From assembly GCA_900766395.1 (NCBI GenBank), contig CAAFWB010000095.1, positions 1 to 22,226 of the forward strand: a stretch of 22,226 nucleotides of DNA, in the 5' to 3' direction. This stretch comes from Clostridia bacterium (GTDB lineage Bacteria; Bacillota; Clostridia; Christensenellales; UBA1242). The position numbers and the translations under genes are program-made. Each line of letters begins with the position of its first letter. Positions within the stretch are counted from its first letter, which is position 1. Below the pieces are notes generated by a model. The model saw only the letters and a list, made by a program, of their open reading frames with translations, did not search any database and was not told where the DNA came from. Shown here one piece after another: positions 6,281 through 13,251 of this stretch.

Positions 6281-7672
6281 ATGTTTGATTATGCCATAAT
6301 TGGGGGCGGAGTTGTTGGGTGTGCGGTGTTCGACTCACTGACTTTTGCTGGCAAAAGATGTGTCCTTTTGGAAAAAGAAAATGATGTTGCACTCGGAGCG
6401 TCAAAAGCGAACTCTGGACTAATTCATGCGGGGTTTGACGCGAAGGAAGGAACGCTCAAAGCACTTCTCAATGTGAGGGGTGCATCTCTCATTCCAAGTG
6501 TTGCAAAAAGACTTGGGATTGAGTTTTCTCGATGCGGAGCAATCGTTGTTGGCGATGACCTTTCCGCGGTGCAAAAACTTTATAAGAGAGGAAAAAACAA
6601 CGGGGTTAAGCACCTCAAAATTTTGAATAAAAAACAAATCAAAAAAATTTGTCCAAATCTTGTGGGCAAAAATTCTTACGCACTTTTTGCTCGTGATGCG
6701 GGACTTATTAGTCCATATATGTTGACAATCGCTCTTGCAGAAGAAGGGGTTGTCAATGGCGGAGAAATAAAATTTTGCCAAAACATAACAAAAATTGAGA
6801 AAAATGAACATTTTTTGATATATTCCGACAAAATTATTGAGGCAAAAACAATAATCAATGCAAGCGGTGCGGGATTTAATGAAATTTCAAAACTCGTGGG
6901 CGGCGAGATTTATGACCTTAAATTCAGAAAAGGCGAGTATTATGTTTTGGATAAATCTGAACCAAAGTTTGTCAATCTTTCTGTTTTTCCGCTCCCAACA
7001 AAATTGGGTAAAGGCATTTTGGCGACACCAACCATTGACGGTAATGTGCTTTTGGGACCAACAGCGCTTGACGGGTGTTGCGACAAAGACACATCAAGTG
7101 GTGGGCTTGAAAAAATCAGGACAAGCATAAACGAAATGTTTGGCGTTTTTCCTTCACGAGATGCGATCAGAGAGTTTGCGGGCGTGAGGTGCTATGTTGG
7201 TGACGACTTTGTGATTGAAAAAAGCAAACTTGTTGAAGGACTTGTAAACATTGCAGGAATATGTTCGCCAGGTCTAACGAGTGCGGTTGCGATTGGCGAG
7301 TATGTCAAAAACATGTTGGGCGAAACTGGGAATATAAAAGCAAAACGCCGCGTGCCTTACACGCGGATGAGCAAACTTTCAACTCGTCAAAAAAACAAAA
7401 AAATAAAACAAAATTCAGACTACGGAAAAATTGTGTGCCGATGTGAAAATGTTAGCCTTGGCGAGATTTATGAGGCGATGGAAAGCCCTCTCCATCCAAA
7501 AACTCTTGACGGCATCAAGCGACGAGTTCGTGCGGGCATGGGGAGATGTCAGGGTGCGTTTTGCGGGAGCAGAATTTTGCAGGCAATTTCAAAGCAAAAC
7601 AACATTGACATGACAGAGGTTTGCAAAGAACATCAAAATTCACAAGTTGTGCCATATGAGGTGAAGAAATGA
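6281..7672 (+). CDS. glpA: GlpA-like FAD-dependent glycerol-3-phosphate dehydrogenase with BFD [2Fe-2S] domain
   Basis: This 463-residue oxidoreductase has a DAO-type FAD domain with the dinucleotide motif GGGVVG (8-13) and the conserved 'GASKANSGLIHAGFD' region (about 46-60). A C-terminal BFD-like [2Fe-2S] domain has four cysteines in CRC...CQGAFC (386, 388, 423, 428). This layout fits the anaerobic GlpA type and the related L-2-hydroxyglutarate oxidase-like family. With glycerol kinase in the same cluster, oxidation of glycerol-3-phosphate to dihydroxyacetone phosphate is the best call. The frame opens earlier, at 6233, but the ATG at 6281 is chosen because AGGAGGG (6271-6277) precedes it and it begins right before the FAD motif. 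It overlaps the next gene by 4 bases (ATGA). Electrons would pass through the iron-sulfur domain to the next protein. Confidence 0.9.
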   Translation: MFDYAIIGGGVVGCAVFDSLTFAGKRCVLLEKENDVALGASKANSGLIHAGFDAKEGTLKALLNVRGASLIPSVAKRLGIEFSRCGAIVVGDDLSAVQKLYKRGKNNGVKHLKILNKKQIKKICPNLVGKNSYALFARDAGLISPYMLTIALAEEGVVNGGEIKFCQNITKIEKNEHFLIYSDKIIEAKTIINASGAGFNEISKLVGGEIYDLKFRKGEYYVLDKSEPKFVNLSVFPLPTKLGKGILATPTIDGNVLLGPTALDGCCDKDTSSGGLEKIRTSINEMFGVFPSRDAIREFAGVRCYVGDDFVIEKSKLVEGLVNIAGICSPGLTSAVAIGEYVKNMLGETGNIKAKRRVPYTRMSKLSTRQKNKKIKQNSDYGKIVCRCENVSLGEIYEAMESPLHPKTLDGIKRRVRAGMGRCQGAFCGSRILQAISKQNNIDMTEVCKEHQNSQVVPYEVKK

Positions 7673-8895
7673 AAAAATATGACATAGTTGTTGTGGGCGG
7701 TGGTCCTGCGGGACTAAATGCAAGCAAAGTGGCATCAAGTCATGGATACAAAACACTTCTTGTTGAGAGAGATGAGCGACTTGGTGGAATTTTGAATCAA
7801 TGCATTCATAATGGATTTGGACTCAAATTTTTTGGGGAGGAACTCACAGGTCCTGAATTTATCCATAAAATGCTTGAAGATTTTGAAAATGAGAATTTGG
7901 ACATTTTGACAAATTCTTTTGTCACAAAAATAAACAAAGGTCAAGTTGAAATAACAAATGCCGAGGGCGTGCAAAAGATTATGTGCAAAGCAGTGATTTT
8001 GACAACTGGTGCGCGTGAGAGAACGGCGGGTGGTGTGAGTTTGTTGGGCTCAAGACCAGCGGGGGTTTACACTGCGGGCTTTGCTCAAAAAATGATTAAT
8101 CATCACGGAAAACTGGTTGGCAAAAAAGCGGTTATATTAGGAAGCGGAGATATTGGACTGATTCTCGCGAGAAGGCTCAAATTTGAGGGGGCAGAAGTTG
8201 CGGGAATATTTGAAATTGGAAAAACTTCTGCTGGGCTTCAAAGAAATATCCGCCAATGCGTTGAAGATTTTGACATTCCGCTTGAATACTCTTCAACCAT
8301 AATCCAAATTGTGGGACGTGAGAGGGTTGAAGGCGTTTGGGTGGCAAAAGTTGACGAAAACAGAAACCCGATTGAAGAAACAAAAAGATTTGTTGAATGT
8401 GATTGCGTTTTGCTTTCGGTTGGACTGATTCCCGAAACTGAACTTTTGAAAAAGCAAATTGACTTTTTTGGGGGTTCTGCCAATGCAAAAGTTGATGAAA
8501 ACCGAATGACATCGCTTGATGGCGTGTTTGTTGCGGGCAATTCACTTCACATTCACGACCTTGCGGACAACGCAGCAGAAGAGGGCGAGATTGCTGCACT
8601 CGGGGCAATAAACTATATCAACAACAAAAGCCAGCAAAAAACGTTTGATGTCGTTTGTGACAATAACATTTCATATTGTATTCCTCAAATAATTCATGAA
8701 AACGCACAAAATATAAAACTATTTTTTAGGGTTAAATTAAAGCTTAAAAAAGCCAAGATAAAAGTAACCCAAAATGATGAAACATTAGTCGAAAAATTTT
8801 GTCCGGCAATTCTTCCTGGCAGCATGCAAGAAGTTGAAATCAAAAAATGCGGAAAGGGCGAATTAAAAGTTTTTGTTGAGGGGGCGAGAGAATGA
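7669..8895 (+). CDS. FAD/NAD(P)-dependent oxidoreductase partner of GlpA (GlpB-position)
   Basis: This 408-residue pyridine nucleotide-disulfide-type oxidoreductase has the FAD motif GGGPAG (10-15), 'LTTGARER' (about 111-118), and a second dinucleotide motif GSGDIG near 158 for NAD(P)H. 'VFVAGNSLHIHDL' near 285 is the usual second FAD-contact segment. The final ~80 residues form a beta-rich extension that this branch often carries. It overlaps both neighbours by ATGA junctions, pointing to a stable complex. By position and partner it likely passes electrons from the GlpA-like subunit to NAD(P)+ or to an acceptor. It is not homologous in detail to the classic E. coli GlpB, so I give no symbol. 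The related LhgO/NAD-oxidoreductase pairs remain an alternative. Confidence 0.88.
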   Translation: MKKYDIVVVGGGPAGLNASKVASSHGYKTLLVERDERLGGILNQCIHNGFGLKFFGEELTGPEFIHKMLEDFENENLDILTNSFVTKINKGQVEITNAEGVQKIMCKAVILTTGARERTAGGVSLLGSRPAGVYTAGFAQKMINHHGKLVGKKAVILGSGDIGLILARRLKFEGAEVAGIFEIGKTSAGLQRNIRQCVEDFDIPLEYSSTIIQIVGRERVEGVWVAKVDENRNPIEETKRFVECDCVLLSVGLIPETELLKKQIDFFGGSANAKVDENRMTSLDGVFVAGNSLHIHDLADNAAEEGEIAALGAINYINNKSQQKTFDVVCDNNISYCIPQIIHENAQNIKLFFRVKLKLKKAKIKVTQNDETLVEKFCPAILPGSMQEVEIKKCGKGELKVFVEGARE

Positions 8896-9224
8896 AAACG
8901 ATATGCATTATGTGTCCGATTGGCTGCGAACTTGAAATAACAAAAAAAGACCAAACGATTGAAGTTTTTGGGAACTTGTGTCCAAGGGGTAAACAATATG
9001 GAACAGATGAGGCGATTTGTCCAAAAAGAGTTGTGACGAGCATTGTCAAATGTTCAAAAGATTTATATTGTTCAGTCAAAACGACTTGTCCTGTTGAAAA
9101 GAGTAAAATTGAAGAAGTTTTGCACGAAATTGCCCTTATTCCGCCAAAAAATTATCAATTTGGCGAAATTTTGATAAAAAATGTTGCGGGAACAGATGCG
9201 GACATTGTTGTGACAGGTGTGTGA
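8892..9224 (+). CDS. DUF1667 protein with four conserved cysteines
   Basis: This 110-residue protein matches the DUF1667 family: N-terminal CIMCPIGC with Cys5, Cys8, Cys12, then Cys30 in GNLCPRG, 'CPKRVVTS' near 44-51, 'CSVKTTCPVEKSKI' near 61-74, and a C-terminal 'EILIKNVAG...ADIVVTG'. The C-x2-C-x3-C...C spacing resembles the [4Fe-4S] site of molybdopterin oxidoreductases, so an iron-sulfur cluster is a reasonable inference. The family nearly always follows the two glycerol oxidoreductases seen here and is thought to be an electron-transfer subunit. It overlaps the upstream gene by 4 bases (ATGA). After its stop, 56 bases precede glycerol kinase; that gap contains TTGACA, but no convincing -10. 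Confidence 0.92.
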   Translation: MKTICIMCPIGCELEITKKDQTIEVFGNLCPRGKQYGTDEAICPKRVVTSIVKCSKDLYCSVKTTCPVEKSKIEEVLHEIALIPPKNYQFGEILIKNVAGTDADIVVTGV

Positions 9225-9280
9225 GTTTGTTTGACAGAGTGGCAAAAAAATTGGCAAACTAAAGAATATTGGGGGACAGT

Positions 9281-10753
9281 ATGAAAAGAAAATATATTCT
9301 TGCGATTGATGAGGGCACAACGTCTGCACGTGCTGCAGTGTTTGATATTGAAAAAAATGAACTCGTCAATATGCATTCAATCAAGATTGGACAAATATAT
9401 CCAGCAAATGGTTGGGTCGAACAAGACGCAAACGAAATTTATTCCGCTCAAATTGCTGCACTAGAAAAATGTCTTGAAATGGGAATTGGTGCGCATGAAA
9501 TTGTGGGGCTTGCTCTAACCAATCAGCGTGAAACAGTTGTTGCGTGGGACCGAATCAGCGGACAGCCAATATATAATGCAATTAACTGGCAGTGCAGGCG
9601 AACTGCAAAAGTAGTTGGCGCTTTGTCAGATGAACAAAAAAACCTTATTCGTGAAAAAACAGGTCTTATTCCTGATGCATATTTTTCTGCAACAAAAATG
9701 CGTTGGATATATGATAATGTCCCAAAAGCAAAAGAACTTGAACGTGAAAAACGACTTTGTATGGGGACGATTGATAGTTTTCTTCTCTATCGACTCACGG
9801 GCGAGTTTGTGACCGATGCGACAAACGCATCAAGAACGATGTTATACAATATCAAAGAGGGGAAATGGGATAAAGAACTGCTTTCAATCTTTGGTGTCAA
9901 AAAAGAATGGCTTGCCGAAGTTGTTGATTCAAACTGCGTGGTTGGGAAAACAACATTGTCTTGCGGCAAGGTTGATGTTGCGGGGATTTTGGGTGACCAA
10001 CAAGCGGCACTTTTTGGACAATGTTGCTTTGAAAAAGGCATGGTTAAAAACACCTATGGGACAGGCTGCTTTATGCTTGCAAACATTGGTGAAACGCTTG
10101 AGGGCACAAGCGAAAAACTTTTGACAACAGTTGCTTATCAGATTAACGGCAAAGTGACCTATGCATATGAAGGGAGTGTGTTTAATGCGGGAAGCATCAT
10201 GACATGGCTTAAAGATGGACTCAAAGTTTTTGACAACACAAATCAGATTGAAGAGCTTGCTTCACGTGTCAAATCGCCAAATGGTGTTTATTTCATTCCG
10301 GCACTAACTGGCCTTGGGTCTCCTTATTGGGATAGTTCGGCACGTGGGGCATTCTTGGGGCTTGACCGCGGAACAAATCGATGCCATATGATTCGTGCTT
10401 GCCTTGAATCTGTCGCATATCGGACGGAAGATATGATGCAAGAAATGCGGGATAGTGGCATTGAAATCACGTGCCTCCGATGTGACGGCGGAATGACCAA
10501 AAATGGTTTGTTGATGCAACTTCAAGCAGATTTAAGCAGAGTTGATATTCTCATTCCAAGAACGTCGGAAAGCACGGTTTTGGGTGCGTGCTTCATGTGT
10601 GCTCTCTCTATGGGTGCATTTAAGAACCTTGACGACATTGCTTTTCGGTGGGTGGAGCGAGCAAGATTTTTGCCAGGGCGAAACGCCAGAATACAAAAAG
10701 ATTACAAAAAATGGAAACGCGGCGTTGCAGTCGCAAGAAAATGGAGGGTGTGA
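9281..10753 (+). CDS. glpK: Glycerol kinase
   Basis: This 490-residue FGGY-family kinase phosphorylates glycerol with ATP to sn-glycerol-3-phosphate. Motifs include DEGTTSARA near the N-terminus (phosphate-1), NQRETVVAWD and NWQCRRT (glycerol binding and the conserved Arg/Glu), GILGDQQAALFGQ (active-site Asp), YGTGCF, and FIPALTGLGSPYWD followed by RGAFLGLDRGT near 340-365. The length is normal for GlpK. The frame opens at a TTG at 9269, but the ATG at 9281 is preferred: GGGGGA at 9271-9276 is its ribosome binding site, and the protein then begins MKRKYILAID as in homologues. Its stop overlaps the next gene's ATG (TGATG). The E. coli-type 'DQGTTSSR' is DEGTTSAR here. No glpF facilitator lies in the cluster. 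Confidence 0.97.
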   Translation: MKRKYILAIDEGTTSARAAVFDIEKNELVNMHSIKIGQIYPANGWVEQDANEIYSAQIAALEKCLEMGIGAHEIVGLALTNQRETVVAWDRISGQPIYNAINWQCRRTAKVVGALSDEQKNLIREKTGLIPDAYFSATKMRWIYDNVPKAKELEREKRLCMGTIDSFLLYRLTGEFVTDATNASRTMLYNIKEGKWDKELLSIFGVKKEWLAEVVDSNCVVGKTTLSCGKVDVAGILGDQQAALFGQCCFEKGMVKNTYGTGCFMLANIGETLEGTSEKLLTTVAYQINGKVTYAYEGSVFNAGSIMTWLKDGLKVFDNTNQIEELASRVKSPNGVYFIPALTGLGSPYWDSSARGAFLGLDRGTNRCHMIRACLESVAYRTEDMMQEMRDSGIEITCLRCDGGMTKNGLLMQLQADLSRVDILIPRTSESTVLGACFMCALSMGAFKNLDDIAFRWVERARFLPGRNARIQKDYKKWKRGVAVARKWRV

Positions 10754-11640
10754 TGAAAGAAGAAGATTTTTTGACTTATAACAACACAAAACAACACATT
10801 TATATTTTTGACGAGGTCGAAAACCCAAAAGGCATTGTTCAAATCATTCACGGAATGCAGGAAAGCGTGAAGACATATTTTGACTTTGCAAAGTTTTTGA
10901 ACGAACATGGTTATGTAGTGGTGGGACTTGACCTTCGCGCCCACGGAAAAACTGCGGGCGACTTATCTCAAATTGGAGTTTGCCGCGAAACACTATTCAA
11001 AAATATTGTTCAAGACCAAATCTTTTTGAGCAAAATGATAAAAACCAAATCATCACTTCCACTCTATGTTTTTGGACATTCCTATGGTTCGTTTATTCTT
11101 CAAAGATATATCCAACTCTACTCGGGTTATGAAAAAGTGATTTTGTGTGGTTCGTCATACATGAAAAAACCGCTTATACGTTTTGGAAAATTTATGGCAG
11201 GTTTGTTCTGTGCTTTTGGTGGCGCTCACAAAAAAGCACATCTCATCGAAAATATGTCATTTAATTCATATCAGAAAAAATTTAAGACTGGCAGTTGGAT
11301 AACATCAGATGAAGAAGAAGCAAAAAAATTTTATGATGACGAAATGAATGCTTTGCCATTTGAAAACGCATTCTACAAAGACATGTTCTCAAATCAACTT
11401 AAACTATACTCAGTGAAAGAACTTGCAAAAATTGACACTCACAAACCAATTTTTATCATTTCTGGCGAAGATGACCCAATCGGCGATTATTCAAAATCAG
11501 TGAAAAAACTCTACGACCTCTATTATGACCTTGGACTGAATGTCCAAATGAAACTCTACGCCGGACTCCGCCACGGACTTGTTCAAGAAACAAAAAAAGA
11601 CGAAGTTATGCAAGATGTTTTGAGATTTATTGAGGTATAA
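10753..11640 (+). CDS. Alpha/beta hydrolase, monoacylglycerol lipase-like
   Basis: This 295-residue serine hydrolase of the Hydrolase_4/S33 group is similar in plan to monoacylglycerol lipase and lysophospholipase. The nucleophile elbow is GHSYGS with Ser110, followed by Asp241 in GEDDP and His274 in LRHGL, so the triad is complete. The oxyanion strand 'IIHGMQES' lies at 31-38, and the cap domain at about 140-215. It lacks a signal peptide. Because it overlaps the stop of glycerol kinase (TGATG, with GGAGGG at 10743-10748), it is translated together with the glycerol genes. Release of glycerol from monoacylglycerols is therefore a plausible role; lysophospholipase activity is an alternative. 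The open frame reaches back to 10648 inside glpK, but that is a shadow of the kinase. Confidence 0.9.
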   Translation: MKEEDFLTYNNTKQHIYIFDEVENPKGIVQIIHGMQESVKTYFDFAKFLNEHGYVVVGLDLRAHGKTAGDLSQIGVCRETLFKNIVQDQIFLSKMIKTKSSLPLYVFGHSYGSFILQRYIQLYSGYEKVILCGSSYMKKPLIRFGKFMAGLFCAFGGAHKKAHLIENMSFNSYQKKFKTGSWITSDEEEAKKFYDDEMNALPFENAFYKDMFSNQLKLYSVKELAKIDTHKPIFIISGEDDPIGDYSKSVKKLYDLYYDLGLNVQMKLYAGLRHGLVQETKKDEVMQDVLRFIEV

Positions 11641-11731
11641 AAGACGGGCGAAAAACGTTGCAAACAAAAAAATTTTAATTTTACCTGCTTTATGTCAGAA
11701 GATATTGCATGGTTGAATTCAACAAAAAAAA

Positions 11732-11755
11732 CATCGCACAATGCGATGCTTTTTT
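11732..11755. terminator. Bidirectional terminator between hydrolase and rubrerythrin
   Basis: CATCGCA (11732-11738) pairs with TGCGATG (11742-11748) around a CAA loop. T-run 11750-11755 follows on the plus side, and an A-run (11724-11731) gives a U-run on the minus side. The rest of the gap from 11641 holds no gene I can support. Confidence 0.85.
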
Positions 11756-11765
11756 GTGATAAATA

Positions 11766-12305
11766 TTAGTAGTTGACGGAACGGAGTTCGAAGTATGCTT
11801 GTGGGTGAGCGCAAACTGGGCAAACAAGAGGTGCTTGATTTCCAACATGGATATGTCCACAATTTGTGCAAATCCAAACATTTGTTTCGCCTTTTTCAAA
11901 AACTGAACCATTTTTGATGTTTTCAAGGAGTTTGAGGTATCTTTCCTCATGCTCTTTTTCAATTTTTGCAACGCCCATAAATTGAGCGGCGATTTGGTCG
12001 AAGCCTTCTTCTTTTGCTTCTTTCGCCATTCTTTCATACATATCTGTCCACTCGCCATGTTCGCCAGCAGCAGCTTCAATCAAGTTTTCAACTGTTGAAG
12101 GAATTTTGCCGCCTTTGAGGTGCTTGAACCAAAGTTTTGCGTGTTCTTTTTCATTGTTTGCGGTTTCTTCAAAAATGTTTGCAATTTGAACAAATCCGTC
12201 TTTTTTTGCCTGTGAAGCGAAATAGGTGTATTTATTTCTTGCTTGACTTTCGCCAGCAAATGCTTCCATGAGATTTTTTTCTGTTTTTGAACCTTTTAAT
12301 TCCAT
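11766..12305 (-). CDS. rbr: Rubrerythrin
   Basis: This 179-residue protein has an N-terminal ferritin-like four-helix diiron domain and a C-terminal rubredoxin domain. Diiron ligands are visible as Glu19 (in AGESQARN), Glu52-x2-His55, Glu82-x2-Glu85 and Glu116-x2-His119. The rubredoxin iron site is Cys146-x2-Cys149 and Cys162-x2-Cys165. Rubrerythrin reduces hydrogen peroxide to water, using NADH through rubredoxin partners, and is a hallmark defence of anaerobes. The frame extends upstream to 12368, but the ATG at 12305 is chosen because AAGGAG (12313-12318) is correctly spaced and the promoter's predicted start is downstream of the longer candidate. Its own promoter has near-consensus boxes, which suggests high expression. 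The gene is transcribed away from walJ. Confidence 0.97.
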   Translation of the reverse strand: MELKGSKTEKNLMEAFAGESQARNKYTYFASQAKKDGFVQIANIFEETANNEKEHAKLWFKHLKGGKIPSTVENLIEAAAGEHGEWTDMYERMAKEAKEEGFDQIAAQFMGVAKIEKEHEERYLKLLENIKNGSVFEKGETNVWICTNCGHIHVGNQAPLVCPVCAHPQAYFELRSVNY

Positions 12306-12326
12306 TGTTTTTCTCCTTTTTTCTCT

Positions 12327-12355
12327 ATTATCCAAATTTATAAAAATCGTGTCAA
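12327..12355 (-). promoter_or_regulatory. Strong sigma-A-type promoter of rubrerythrin
   Basis: On the minus strand, consensus -35 TTGACA (12350-12355) and -10 GATAAT (12327-12332) are 17 bases apart. This is the closest match to consensus in the window. Transcription would start near 12320, immediately before the ribosome binding site. Confidence 0.85.
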
Positions 12356-12394
12356 ACAAATTTTGCAAATATTATACACAATGACTTTTTTGTG

Positions 12395-12403
12395 TGGTAT
12401 AAT
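12395..12403 (+). promoter_or_regulatory. Extended -10 promoter of walJ
   Basis: TGGTATAAT is an extended -10 with a perfect TATAAT at 12398-12403. The -35 at the expected distance (TACACA, 12375-12380) is weak. GGAGGAG (12415-12421) follows at good spacing before the walJ ATG at 12424. ACACAA (12376-12381) and TTGTGT (12390-12395) form an inverted repeat inside the promoter. Confidence 0.7.
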
Positions 12404-12423
12404 GAAAAAGTTTTGGAGGAGAA

Positions 12424-13215
12424 ATGAGAGTTTGCAACCTCGCGAGCGGAAGTGCGGGCAACTGCACCTATGTTGAGGGGGATAAAACAAAAATATTGGT
12501 TGATTGCGGGCTGACAATAAATGATTTGTCGGCAAGACTTGGCATGCTTGGTGTCACGATTGACGATATTGATGCAGTTGTCATTTCTCATGAACATATT
12601 GACCACATCAGAAGTCTTGCAACGCTTTCAAAAAAATACAACAAAAAAATTTATGCCTATGTTGACGAATGGCAAGCAATTCTCGCAAAACAAAAAAATG
12701 TTAATCCAACAAATCAAATGGCTTTTTTTGAATTACCTTTTGAAATTGGCGAAATCAAAATAACTCCAATAAAACTTCCGCACGACAGCCATACTTGCTT
12801 TGGATTTTCTTTTGAACAAAATGGCAAAAAATTTAGTATTTTGACCGACTTGGGGCAAACTAATGATAGAATTTTGTCGCAAGTTGCGGGAAGTGTGTTG
12901 GTTTATCTTGAAGCAAACCATGACGAGCAAATGCTTTTGAACAATCCAAACTATCCTTTATCGCTCAAACGCAGAATTTTGTCGAGCCGTGGACACTTGT
13001 CAAATGTTGCATCGGCAAAAGCGATTGAAAAACTTTCGGGATATGGAACAAAGCAAGTTGTGCTCAGTCATTTGAGCGAAAAAAACAACACACCTGAGGT
13101 GGCATATAACACAATCTGCTCCTATCTTGACGAACATGGAATCAAGCAAGGGGAAAACATCAGGATTGATGTTGCAAGACAAGACAGACCAACAACAATA
13201 TTCAATCTTCGCTAA
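12424..13215 (+). CDS. walJ: WalJ (YycJ) MBL-fold exonuclease
   Basis: This 263-residue metallo-beta-lactamase-fold protein of the WalJ/YycJ family begins with the typical MRVCNLASGSAGNCTYV, and has the metal motif SHEHIDH (55-61), 'LPHDSHTCFGF' and 'LTDLGQ'. The late segment 'RGHLSN' with 'VVLSHLSEKNN' is characteristic. YycJ has been characterised as a DNA 5'-3' exonuclease with a role in mismatch repair and is linked to WalRK genes in many Bacillota; no walRK is in the window. The next gene encodes HtrA, as in the classical wal cluster. The start is supported by GGAGGAG at 12415-12421. The stop codon at 13213-13215 lies at the base of a hairpin that reaches into the htrA ribosome binding site. 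Confidence 0.95.
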   Translation: MRVCNLASGSAGNCTYVEGDKTKILVDCGLTINDLSARLGMLGVTIDDIDAVVISHEHIDHIRSLATLSKKYNKKIYAYVDEWQAILAKQKNVNPTNQMAFFELPFEIGEIKITPIKLPHDSHTCFGFSFEQNGKKFSILTDLGQTNDRILSQVAGSVLVYLEANHDEQMLLNNPNYPLSLKRRILSSRGHLSNVASAKAIEKLSGYGTKQVVLSHLSEKNNTPEVAYNTICSYLDEHGIKQGENIRIDVARQDRPTTIFNLR

Positions 13216-13251
13216 TCGCACAAAATTCAAATATTTTGGAGCGATTTTTTT
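13214..13251 (+). promoter_or_regulatory. Terminator-like hairpin containing the htrA ribosome binding site
   Basis: AATCGC (13214-13219) pairs with GCGATT (13241-13246) and CAAAAT (13221-13226) with ATTTTG (13233-13238). There is a small internal loop and a 6-base apical loop, followed by a T-run up to 13251. The GGAG (13238-13241) that serves as htrA's ribosome binding site is in the 3' arm, and the ATG follows at 13252. It can act as a walJ terminator, and/or hide the htrA start signal. Confidence 0.6.

Noticed and set aside
9225..9280. TTGACA between the DUF1667 gene and glpK as a glpK promoter
   Set aside because: No acceptable -10 lies 16-18 bases downstream, and glpK is probably part of the same transcript.
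11641..11731. A small gene between the hydrolase and rubrerythrin
   Set aside because: The only open frame there (minus, reaching 12079) is a shadow of rubrerythrin with Lys/Ser-rich sequence.
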